DNA of 64,000 nucleotides. Origin: Aradus depressus (lineage: Eukaryota > Arthropoda > Insecta > Hemiptera > Aradidae). The stretch lies in the NCBI GenBank assembly GCA_963662175.1, contig OY759221.1:2356001-2420000 (forward strand). The letters are read 5' to 3'. Made by a program: the position numbers and the translations under genes. Below, piece after piece: positions 21,306-30,296 of this stretch. Position 1 is the first letter of the stretch, and each line of letters begins with the position of its first letter. The notes under the pieces are model-generated. The model ran no database searches. It was not told where the DNA came from and saw nothing but the letters and a program-made list of their open reading frames with translations.

Positions 21306-21817
21306 ATGGCCTCCAACGAAGCGGTTATTGTTGAGATTCAGTGTTTCTTCGACGATAACTTGCAATATATTTTGAAGGAACTGTCCATTATGGACGTTAC
21401 CCGCTTTGCTAGTAGACACTGGATATTCAAACCCCCTAGACAACCTATTACAAATGTAAAGAGCATAAGATCAAATAGATGGCTTATGAAAAATTACCAG
21501 ATTAGAATGGAGTGATGGGGAAACAGAATACGAAGAAGTTGAACGTATTCTAATGACTACTCTACTGAAATATCGATACATTTTTGTCAAGGGATTGGAA
21601 AAGAAGAGATTTTTATATCATTTACTTAGACACGAGAATATTGTCAATATGGAAGATTATGGTTGCCCAAGAGTTGAAACATCCTATTTCAGGATCAGAG
21701 TGCCTTTTGCATTCTAAAACCCCTAACATGTGTACTCATTATTGGGTTCCTGTATTAAGAGACTGGATAATGTCCAATTTTGATTTTATATTGCTATTCT
21801 TTTTTTTGAGTTCATAA
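21306..21817 (+). pseudogene. Unknown gene of the Polinton-like element (two frameshifts)
   Basis: Starts at the ATG behind the core promoter. Frame 1 runs to 21513 with VIVEIQCFFDDNLQYILKEL, WIFKPPRQPI and SNRWLMKNY. A one-base shift near 21498 carries on into EWSDGETEYEEVERIL and YIFVKGLEKKRFLYHLL, then EDYGCPRVE. A second shift near 21690 leads to SECLLHSKTPNMC and WVPVLRDWIM, ending in hydrophobic residues before the stop at 21815-21817. Continuity of composition across both shifts indicates one ~160-residue ancestral protein. From memory it resembles a recurrent family of short uncharacterised arthropod proteins with an 'FKPP...WL.KNYH...VKG.EK..FL...C' pattern; I cannot confirm this or name a function. 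The early acidic VEIQ could fit a nuclease-like fold, but that is speculation. Confidence 0.65.
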
Positions 21818-22579
21818 AGTAGTACTATTAATTTTGTTTTTTCTTCAAAAAGGAAAATTTTGATTTAAATATTTTGAATTAATTTACCTAATAGAAACGC
21901 TTTTTCAAAGTTTATTTGCTATTGTTCTTTTTATTAATTTATATAAAGGTTATTTTGTTGAGGTAGCTTTCATTGGAGTGGTGAGGAAAGCTATAAATGC
22001 CTGCGTTGTGGGGATGAAGGCTTGGAGAGGCTATTGATGCACGCAGGTCGTATGAGTGAAGGTTTGGAGAGGTTATAGATGCCCGCAGACCATGATTGTG
22101 TAAATGCCTGCAGGTTGGGGAGAGTTTTAGACTCACGCAGACAATTTTGTTTTTAAATAAAAGCTACTTCAACCATTCCTCCTCGACGCACCTTCACCTT
22201 GACGCGGTGGGGAGGCTTTCTACTAAGAAAGGTGCTTATATGAATCTAACAATTTAGTTCTGTTTCAGTATATAAAGAATGTTTTACAAAACAAAAAACC
22301 ATTCATGATGACTAGAAAGACACTAGACCAATCTCCAAAAAAAATACAAGAAGGTTTGGGACTTTAAGCTCAAGGAAACACCATGTGGGGCTGGAAGGCT
22401 TATTCGACAGATATGAAAACGCGAACGATGGAAGAATCAAGAAAACATTGAAATTATAATATGAAATACATACAATATACAAAAATCTATGTAAATGAGA
22501 ATAAATAAAAATCCATGCTATTAAAAATTAGGTGTATTTTTTATTCTTGTCCCAATATCCTAAAATTTGTATTTATGAT
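21818..22579. other. 3' part of the Polinton-like core, non-coding
   Basis: Contains an irregular ~60-bp repeat at 21975-22135 (ggcttggagaggctattgat, ggtttggagaggttatagat, gcctgcagg...). Then comes a GC-rich patch at 22180-22215 (ttgacgcggtggggaggctt) and AT-rich DNA. A CLRCGDEG...LLMHAG reading at 21995 is zinc-finger-like but short and unsupported. Confidence 0.4.
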
Positions 22580-23864
22580 GGTGAAGTATGCCTGCAACAA
22601 CAGGTCTCGGTATGTCGACAACGACTTAACCTCTTCAGATACGAAGGTCATTTCCAAACCATAGTTGAAATAAAAAAACAAGAATTCACAAATAACACCA
22701 AAGGACAGCGTGCTCGGAATTGAAGATAAATGATTTTTTTCGCACATATTACTCCAATTGGACAACATACTCAATATGACGAGCTTTGAATTATATTTTT
22801 AAATGCAATATTATTCAAGGCACCGAAGGACGGCATGCTCAAAAGTGTAGGTAGGCAATTTTTCCATCATATTACTCCAGTTTAAAATAATACTGAATAC
22901 AATGATGATGATAGGACGTGATAAGGTAGGCTACACGAATGCAGGGTTCGACATGCTTGATCACGCAAGTGCCTGTTCAAGGTCACGAAATCAGTCTTAA
23001 AAAATGTCATAATTGTTACTTGGTATCTGAAAATGTATGACTTGAACGTTATATACCTAGATTTTTGCTCCTTTCATTAACCATGTCATGATAGACGAGG
23101 GGTTAGCAAGCCAGACTCCAAAATGGAAGGTGGTGAGTTCGAATCCCGTCAGGTATGGTTTTTTTTTTCTTAAGTTGATTTAATATCAATAATAATTTGA
23201 TTTCTAGACGCTTGGGAGCGCTAGTAGGCTAATTAAAAAAAATTTAGGGGTGGGATAAAAAGTTAAGGTAGGGTTTAGAGGGAGAGTGGAAACTTATTGG
23301 GGTGTAGAGGGAGAGTGGAAACTTATTGAGATGGGGAAGTAAATTGGTAGTGATTCAAAGGGGAGATCGGAAACTTATTGAGGTTTAGAGGGAGAGTGGA
23401 AACTTATCGAGGTGGGGATGTACGATGTTGGGTGATTCAAAGGGGAGAGCGGAAACTTATTGAGGTGGGGATGTACGATGTTGGATGATTCAAAGGGGAG
23501 AGCGGAAACTTATTGAGGTGGGGATGTACGATGTTGGGTGATTCAAAGGGGGGAGTGGAAACTTGTTGGGGTGTAGAGGGAGAGTGGGAACTTATTGAGG
23601 TTTAGAGGGAGAGCGGAAACTTGTTGGGGTGTAGAGGGAGTGTGGAAACTTATTGAGCTGGGGATGTACGATGGTGGGTGATTCGGAGCTGGAGAGGGTG
23701 GGGGAGTGGTGGGGGTGGGGGTCAAAGGTTGTCACAGATCCACCTCCACCTCCGAAACTCTGCTCCTGCTCAATTCTGCTCCTGCTCAATTCTGCTCCTG
23801 CTCAATTCTGCTCCGAAACTCTGCTCCCCCCCTTGTGTGACTCAACCGGCCTTTATACTCTACT
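22580..23864. repeat. Right ~1.29-kb terminal inverted repeat
   Basis: Reverse complement of the left arm. It starts tggtgaagtatgcctgcaac and ends CCTTTATACTCTACT. It is longer than the left arm through extra minisatellite units (23270-23660) and a third copy of the cctgctcaattctgct unit. A few substitutions distinguish the arms, so they are not being kept identical now. Confidence 0.95.
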
Positions 23865-23927
23865 AATGTCTATAATATTGTGTTTAATTTGAGTTATGTC
23901 GGCAGAAACATACCCATACAAGTCTAC

Positions 23928-24010
23928 AAACATTAATAATAATAATAAATTTATTTCCGTTAGACCAATACATGGTAATAGGATACGTCAAAAGAATTTA
24001 TACATTAAGA
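23928..24010 (-). repeat. LINE 3' end, (ATT)n-tailed family, copy 3
   Basis: taataataataataaattta, gttagaccaatacatggtaa and taggatacgtcaaaag match the copies at 3250 and 12325. 24011-24640 is AT-rich and unassigned apart from a short perfect hairpin (GGGACGTTCTTACGTCCC at 24261). Confidence 0.55.
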
Positions 24011-24639
24011 TATAGATTTATAACTACTTGAGTCTAACACAACTATGATTAGTAGTAATAACAAAACTATTAAAAATAAGTAAAATTAAATTAATAAAAA
24101 CTGAACAAATAAATACTCAAAAATATATGAGTACATAAACAAATTAATACAAGATACGTTTATAATAAGTAGACATTTTTCAATTTAATAAAAGTTAAGA
24201 TAACTATTTTATATACCTATATAAAAAACTCTTCGGAAGTGTCTTTATCCCAACGATGTTTCGGGACGTTCTTACGTCCCATCATCCGGTCCCAATGTGC
24301 GAGATATAGAAAAAAAACAAAAAAAACAAACAATGTAACTATAACAATATATGAAAAAAATATATATAAAGATTAATCAATTATAAATGAATATATAAAA
24401 AAGTCTAAATAAATAAAAAATTATAAATTAATAAATAAAACAATAACCACATTAAATCGCTGGGTGACGACGCCTCAGTTATTCACTTGGTAATCAGGTT
24501 CCTACGCCAATCTCGACTCATCACAGAAATATAACAAATACCCGCTCCAACTTTACTACACCCCCCGGTTTCTTTGCATAATGTCCCACTAATCTATAGC
24601 ACCCAGTAATTCATAGTTTCTCTCCAAATTGCCTGTCCC

Positions 24640-25100
24640 ACTCTATAGATCAATGACCGAAGAATAGCTGATAACGCAGTTCCCTTACGTCTGTGATCCC
24701 TCTGGGGACGGGGGGGTGGCGGGGGCGGGGCCTTGTGTGGGGCCCCTGGGGTGTCTCAGTGTGCGGGCGGTGGCTGGGCTGGGGGACTTGGTCGGCTCCA
24801 CTGGGATCTCTGGACTGATATAGTCCCGGGCTTGGAGGGTGTGGTCGGTGCCACATACAAGCACACCCTCTCTAACAGGCCTAGCTACACCGGGGCCTAA
24901 GCCCAATGCCTAAAGAGAGACGCCCGGTTGTGCCGTTGCTTGTCCCCTGGCCTGGTTGGGACGCTCACTGGGTGCCCCGGGATCCTGTGCGGGGTCCCCC
25001 CTCCGTTCGCCCCCCAGTTTCTCTGTGGGATCTCCTACTTATTTGAACAGCCAGGCATCAATGACCCTCGTGGTTGATATGCCATAAAAAAAAAAAATAA
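24640..25100 (+). repeat. GC-rich LINE 3' UTR with A-rich tail
   Basis: A sharp GC-rich island (ggggacgggggggtggcggg, cacaccctctctaacaggcc, ttgtcccctggcctggttgg) ends in ttgatatgccataaaaaaaa and two A-runs (25085-25115). Composition and tail are those of an R1/SART-like LINE 3' UTR. No coding match, and the proline-rich minus-strand ORFs here are compositional. Confidence 0.5.
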
Positions 25101-25879
25101 TAAAAAAAAAAAAATAACCACATTAGTCGGATAAAAAGGGCTTTTTTGAAATTCTACTTAAATCGAACCTTTAGATGGAACATCTTCTGTCCCTTGGTAC
25201 TCGAATATTAAATTGAACTGGGAAACTGAATATTCTTAAACGTGTGGAAAATGTTTTTTTTTAATCTATCCTTCGGGGAAAAAAAAAAATTCTAAAGAAA
25301 GTCTGTTAAAAATACGAGGGCGAGTTATCTGAGAGAGGCCATACCAGGAGGACGAGGAGTAGTAGTGCCGTGCATAAAGAAAACTGTTTAAGGAAAACCC
25401 AAATAGGATGTATGTTGTCGTTTTTGTGTGGGGATGTGGCGTTTTTATATAGGTAGGGGGGGAGGGGGGAGCCTAAAGGCAGAGCTGCCTCTCTGGGGAG
25501 AAGAGATTCCCTTCAAAGGGCCCCATTGTGATGGGGTTCAGTCAGAGCGAACCAGACACCACCCCCTATAGGGTTTAATAAAAAAACTACCCTTCTCTAC
25601 CTCCCTCAGAGAGTAAAGAGTTAAGTATCAAACCGGAGGGCACAAAACGGCTTTTGGAATGTGGGGGTGTATTTATCATAAATCAGTGTTATGTTGGATT
25701 ATATACAGGGGTGAAGCTAAAGCGGGGGGGCTCAGACATCTTAACACCACCTAGTCATCGAAAAAACAGTCACAAACATAATTTCAAAATTATTGGAAAA
25801 AATATTAATTTAATTATGAAAAATCCAATAAAAAATTTACGGAGTAGTTTACATTACTTTATCTGAAGCTGATAACGTG
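25101..25879. other. No supported gene
   Basis: Mixed composition. A G-rich block at 25457-25475 and a short ORF (25654-25866) without recognisable motif. Confidence 0.4.
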
Positions 25880-26175
25880 CAATATCCGAGCGAAGAATAA
25901 AAAACTTATTTAAAACCCTCAAGGACAACACCTATCAATTTTCAAGGTAAGGGAGGATCAGAGGGGGCGCAACTCAAATACCCTAATAACTGCCGATATA
26001 ATGAAAGTATCGATGCAAAATTTAGTATGATGGTTAAGAAGCCACAATGTAAGTCAAATATTGAGTTTTAGCCCAAACGGTCGATTGGCTTGGAGGGAGA
26101 GCGACAACGTAATTGATTATAACTTGCTGGGGACGCACATAGCCAGTGATTCACCGACTTATATTTTTACTATCA
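25880..26175 (+). repeat. Dispersed ~480-bp repeat, 3' half
   Basis: aaggacaacacctatcaatt, ggatcagagggggcgcaact, tgccgatataatgaaagtat, agtcaaatattgagttttag and the terminal palindromic block agccagtgattcaccgact are in family order. Confidence 0.7.
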
Positions 26176-26696
26176 AGATACATTTATACAAGAGGACGTG
26201 ATGTATACCCCTTCCTCCCATACAATTTACTCCAATTATAACTCCTCCGTCCTCTTTTTGATGTGTAAACATCTTAGCTCTCGGTAGGGGCTATGTCAGA
26301 CCGTCAGTGCGTAAGTCTCTTTGATGTGCATTTGTGTCGGACGGTTGCGCGAGTAGAGAACACACACAACTACACACTTCATTATCTGTGATTCCAGCTG
26401 TTTTTGAGCATTTCTATTGTATTTTTACAACATTATTGGTCATATTTACCGTTGTAGTGAATTTAACTAAAATATCAATATTACGAACTATGAAATGATC
26501 TTTTTATAGAAGAAACTTTTAGGTGAAGATACTTCGATAGTTTAAATTTGTCACGATAAATAAAATTTGTGGTAAAAGGAAATATTACCTATAGCAGTGT
26601 AAATCTAAAAAAATATAATATATGATGGAGTTAGAATCAAAATGGTCTAAGTGACATTTTTAAAACTTTGAAGAAACTGTGCATTAAGTTCTTAAC

Positions 26697-26773
26697 TTCG
26701 AAACCCGACCGAGGCCCTTAGTTTATTTTATCTGGGAGGTAGAATAAACTAAAGCACGCCGTCCTTCGGATTG
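26697..26773 (+). mobile_element. SINE head fragment
   Basis: ttcgaaacccgaccgaggcc, ttattttatctgggaggtag and cgccgtccttcggattgga, cut at 26773 where the duplicated segment begins. Confidence 0.8.
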
Positions 26774-27252
26774 GACCGGTTTCATGGAAAATTAATAGAT
26801 GCTATTCATGGGTTTTTGAATTGAGCTCTCTCTCTTGTTTCCATCAGCCGATATCGCTGAAATTTAACAGGTTATCTCCCAACTGGGTTTTGACTATAAA
26901 TGTGAAATTTCATGTTGATAAATTCATTACACTGAGGGCGCCGCGGCGCGCCGGTAGCTCAGTGGTATGCGTGCTTGACTTCTGAGCTCAAGAACGTGGG
27001 TTCGTAACCCGACCGAGGCCCTTAGTTTATTTTATCTGGGAGGTTAAATAAACTTAAGCACGCCGTCCTTCGGATGGGGCGTTAAGCGATGGTCCCGAGC
27101 CTGTACGATGTCAGGTACTCGTTAAAGACCCCTGACCTAGGTGAATAAAAATTTACGGTAGGCAAAATTTAGGACTTCCTCGGTAGAGTCGGCCTCAGGT
27201 CCACCAGAGTGATGAAAGGGCGCTCTGGTAGTCGGCGATATGACCTCGTAGA
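26774..27252 (+). repeat. Duplicated segment (repeat + SINE), copy 1
   Basis: Nearly identical to 34781-35259, from gaccggtttcatggaaaatt through ggcgccgcggcgcgccggta and into the SINE. Both copies share private SINE changes (gcttgacttctgagctc, gggttcgtaaccc), so the repeat-plus-SINE unit was copied as a whole rather than hit twice. Confidence 0.9.
26950..27252 (+). mobile_element. tRNA-headed SINE, 3' truncated
   Basis: Head gccggtagctcagtggtatg (box A) and gggttcgtaaccc (mutated box B), then cacgccgtccttcggatggg and gatgtcaggtactcgttaaa. It ends abruptly after gatatgacctcgtag. No functional tRNA: the D and anticodon arms do not fold properly and no tRNA 3' end follows. Confidence 0.9.
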
Positions 27253-27726
27253 TCTCAGCACTGGTTAGGATTTCACTTATACAATATTTTTCCCGAACAG
27301 AACTATCATTTTTGTACCCGATTATGCATTTAACGAAAATTTTTCAAAAATGTCAGTTGGACCATTTTGATTCTAACCCCGTCATATAATATTTGAATAT
27401 ATTATTATACGATATAATATAATATTGTTATTAATATATAATAATAAATGTTGAAAATATCGATCAATAAATAATATATTTGTTATCATATTGCCACAAC
27501 AAATAATATAATGTTTTTACCCGTTTGAGGAGATACCGAACGGCTTATTGCACTTCTAAATGATTAACTTAATATGCAAATGAATACGAATCGAAGCATT
27601 TCGACAACAAATTCGAAAACTACCATCGACGCTGTATTCTTGCGGTATTTAGAGACACTACAGTTGTATCTTATTTTTGCTATCACAAAACTATAATTTC
27701 ATGTATAAAGGGGTGTATGTCAGAGG

Positions 27727-28071
27727 GCGCCGGTAGCTCACTGGTATGCGTGCTTGCCTTCTGAGCTCAAGATCGTGGGTTCGAAACCCGATCGAGGCCT
27801 TTTAGTTTATTTTATTTGGGAGGTAAAATAAACTTAAACACGCCGTCCTTCGGATGGGACGCTAAGCGATGGTCCCGAGCCTGTACGATGTCAGGTACTC
27901 GTTAAAGACCCCTTACCCTAGGTGAATAAAAATTTAGGGTAGGCAAAATTTAGGACTCCCACAGCAGAGTCGGGCTCATGTCCACCAGAGTGACGAAAGA
28001 GCCCTCTGGTAGTAGGCGATATGACCTCGTAGTTAAAGCCCGGGCATGAGTCATAAAACCTAACCTAACCT
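27727..28071 (+). mobile_element. Full-length tRNA-headed SINE
   Basis: A 345-bp copy with all parts. RNA polymerase III box A (ggtagctcactgg) and box B (gtgggttcgaaacccg) lie ~45 bp apart. The core is cacgccgtccttcggatggg. A self-complementary middle follows (ccttaccctaggtgaataaa against atttagggtaggca). After gagcgctc-type and ttaaagcccgggcatgagtc blocks, the tail is aacctaacctaacct. It moves only with LINE machinery. Best reference copy in the window. Confidence 0.95.
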
Positions 28072-28357
28072 GTATAAAAGAAATTGAAGAACAATAAGTT
28101 TGAAAGTTTAATTCCTCATACTACTTTTCTTATTGTAACTTTCCACTAATTACTGGCCACCAATCATCGTTTTGCCCTCATCTCCTAGTTCTTCATTAAC
28201 CTTTAACAAATGTTCCGGTAGCACAGAAGTAGCCTGTCTTCTATGATAAAGGTCATCAAGGTCCTGTTAGCAGTTTCCGTAGGTCTAAACGAGGAAGCAT
28301 ATCAGTTGATTTCTCGTCTATTGGGAGTTACCATGTTCACAGACACACACACACACA

Positions 28358-28794
28358 AGAGTGAGAGGATGAAGAGTGAGAGAATGAAGAGTGAGAGGAT
28401 GAAGATTGAGAGGATGAAGAGTGAGAGTATGAAGAGTGAGAGAATGAAGAGTGTAAGGATGAAGAGTGTAAGGATGAAGAGTGAGAGGATGAAGAGTGAG
28501 AGGATGAAGAGTGAGAGGATGAAGAGTGAGAGAATGAAGAGTGAGAGGATGAAGAGTGAGAGAATGAAGAGTGAGAGGATGAAGAGTGAGAGGATGAAGA
28601 GTGAGAGGATGAAGAGTGAGAGAATGAAGAGTGAGAGAATGAAGAGTGAGAGGATGAAGAGTGAGAGAATGAAGAGTGAGAGAATGAAGAGTGAGAGGAT
28701 GAAGAGTGAGAGAATGAAGAGTGAGAGGATGAAGAGTGAGAGAATGAAGAGTGAGAGAATGAAGAGTGTAAGGATGAAGAGTGTAAGGATGAAG
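28358..28794. repeat. 15-bp minisatellite, ~29 copies
   Basis: Unit gagaggatgaagagt with gtaagg and gagaga variants. It translates as repeats of SERMK on plus and LTLHP/LTLHS on minus, giving long but meaningless ORFs. It starts right after gttcacagacacacacacac, which is a piece of the dispersed ~480-bp repeat (minus), so the array grew inside a repeat copy. Confidence 0.97.
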
Positions 28795-29344
28795 CGGCGT
28801 TAGACTTGAAGATGCAGGTCGGGGAGTCACGTAGAGGCCTGCTCAGAAAGATCTCCCTATTGTGAAGCAGAGCAGCTTTTGAAGTAGAAGCACAGATTGT
28901 AAGCTACACAGATTCCATTGAATAACATACTTGTGACTGGGATCACAAAGAAATATCCCCCTGAGATTCCTGATAAATATCACCACATTTACCTATTATA
29001 CTTATGTAAACAGTACTAGTAGATTGCCCGTCGTTTCTGAGAGGAGCTTAGAGAACATCTATAAAAAGTAACAACCTATAACATATAATATGAGTTTATC
29101 CATTTTTACAACTAAACTTTTGTCTGTGTATTGTTGAGATAACTTTCCTTTATCATAAAACCGTTTTATGTTATATTGAAGCCTTAATAAAGACCATCAG
29201 TTCAATATATGTATGTTTGTGCGTTTGAGCTTTACGAGAAAACCTCTGAACTTTGACCGTCTGACCGTCCAACCTAAAATCTAGACATCTCAACATTTTG
29301 AACTGCTGGGGAGACCAAAAACATGAAATTAAGGATTTTCATCA
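28795..29344. other. No supported gene
   Basis: Ordinary AT-rich sequence with a weak dispersed-repeat scrap at 29310-29345. Nothing else seen. Confidence 0.4.
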
Positions 29345-29619
29345 AATCTCATATGTAGCATGAAGTATAGAAGTAGTTATGCAATCTGTCCGAAATTCGA
29401 TATTGAGTTTTCAACTGAGTTTCATGTTTTCCTATTCCCTGATTCCTAAATTCTGTCTCTCCGTGTCTTTGAACACGATAACACCCGGTAGAATAAATGT
29501 ATCGACACGGAATGTGTATCCAGAACTCCATGAGGACAATATTTATTGATTTTCAGTCAAATCTGTCGAAGGGATTGAAAGGATTAAGGGGGAGGCTTCA
29601 CAGAAAAACTCTAATAACT
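29345..29619 (+). repeat. Dispersed ~480-bp repeat, 5' part
   Basis: tatgcaatctgtccgaaatt, cgatattgagttttcaactg, gaacacgataacacccggta, atgtatcgacacggaatgtg and tattgattttcagtcaaatc are in family order. It stops at ctaataactgtc, where the fold-back element starts. Confidence 0.75.
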
Positions 29620-29953
29620 GTCAAACTTCACTATATGTATATACTCAACTAGCAAGGCAACTTAAGGCATTATCAAGAGTCACTTATAAACTGACAGAAA
29701 TGGTTTACAGGGTAGAAGGTACAGTTATGGAGGGGTTTTTTAGGTAATGACGGGGAATCCCTTGTTTTTGTTACTCTATACATTCTAATAAACAGATATT
29801 TATTAGAATGTATAGAGTCAATACCTAAAAAAAAACTCCATAACTGTACCTTGTACCCTGTCAACCAATTCTGTCAGCTTATAAGTGACTCTTGATAATG
29901 CCCTAACACGGCGAAACTAGTTGAGTATTTGAGAATATATAGTGAAGTTTGAC
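29620..29953. mobile_element. Fold-back (MITE-like) element
   Basis: The 334-bp palindromic unit runs from GTCAAACTTCACTATAT to ATATAGTGAAGTTTGAC. Long arms pair through ATTATCAAGAGTCACTTATA, CAGTTATGGAG and ACTCTATACATTCTAATAAA around a tiny loop at ~29790. It interrupts a dispersed repeat copy. Confidence 0.85.
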
Positions 29954-30034
29954 AAAGAAATTGTGTATTTTAATTATCTATTCCTAGAATGGAGCTTCTA
30001 TGTAAGTAAATGTGGAAACCATAAATTATCTAAT

Positions 30035-30290
30035 AACTGTATTTACACGAAATTTCATGTCAATTCAAATATCTATTTTAGTGACGACATCTAATAATTT
30101 TCAGCGAAAAGGGGAAAGAGGGATCAGAGGGGGGCTTAACTCAAAAAACCCAATAACTGTCGATGTAATGAATGTATTGACAATGAATTTAGTATGAGGA
30201 TTCAGAAGCCATCATGTACGTCAACTATTCATTTTTAGCCTAAACGTTCGATTGGTTTTGGAGGTAGAATGAAAAAGGGATGTACATTGC
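30035..30290 (+). repeat. Dispersed ~480-bp repeat, 3' part
   Basis: tttacacgaaatttcatgtc, gggatcagaggggggcttaa, gtcgatgtaatgaatgtatt, tagtatgaggattcagaagc and cgattggttttggaggtaga, ending gatgtacattgccc. Confidence 0.75.
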
Positions 30291-30296
30291 CCAAGG

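Larger units (their letters stand above)
19326..23864. mobile_element. 4.5-kb Polinton/Maverick-like element (non-autonomous)
   Basis: The ends are perfect inverted repeats beginning AGTAGAGTATAAAGG, flanked on each side by AATGTC (19320-19325 and 23865-23870), an exact 6-bp target duplication. The terminal inverted repeats are 1.18 and 1.29 kb, leaving a ~2.1-kb unique core. Six-bp duplications, very long inverted repeats and a terminal 5'-AG are the stated hallmarks of Polintons/Mavericks. This element is much shorter than their 15-20 kb and shows no polymerase B, integrase, ATPase or capsid gene. It is therefore either a deletion derivative or another virus-like family. The core holds a small proline-rich ORF and a promoter-driven, frameshifted gene, both on the plus strand. 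Confidence 0.85.
26619..27388. mobile_element. MITE with ~45-bp TIRs hosting nested repeats
   Basis: GTTAGAATCAAAATGGTCTA at 26630 is repeated inverted at 27351-27378 (TTGGACCATTTTGATTCTAA), with ATATGA/TCATAT tips and the GACATTTTT block further in. The 770-bp span encloses a SINE fragment and the duplicated segment 26774-27252, so those inserted into a much shorter MITE. 26176-26618 has no recognised content. Confidence 0.75.

Noticed and set aside
21995..22100. Zinc-finger gene (CLRCGDEG...H)
   Set aside because: Single short motif in an irregular repeat, with stops close by.
24650..24906. Proline-rich minus-strand ORFs
   Set aside because: Low-complexity translation of a G-rich UTR; no homology pattern.
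26950..27025. Functional tRNA genes at the SINE heads
   Set aside because: Box A and B are present, but the arms do not fold as a tRNA and each head is followed by the same SINE body.
28243..28830. 186-aa SERMK-repeat ORF and 170-aa LTLHP-repeat ORF
   Set aside because: Both strands of a 15-bp minisatellite (a multiple of 3), so the frames stay open automatically.
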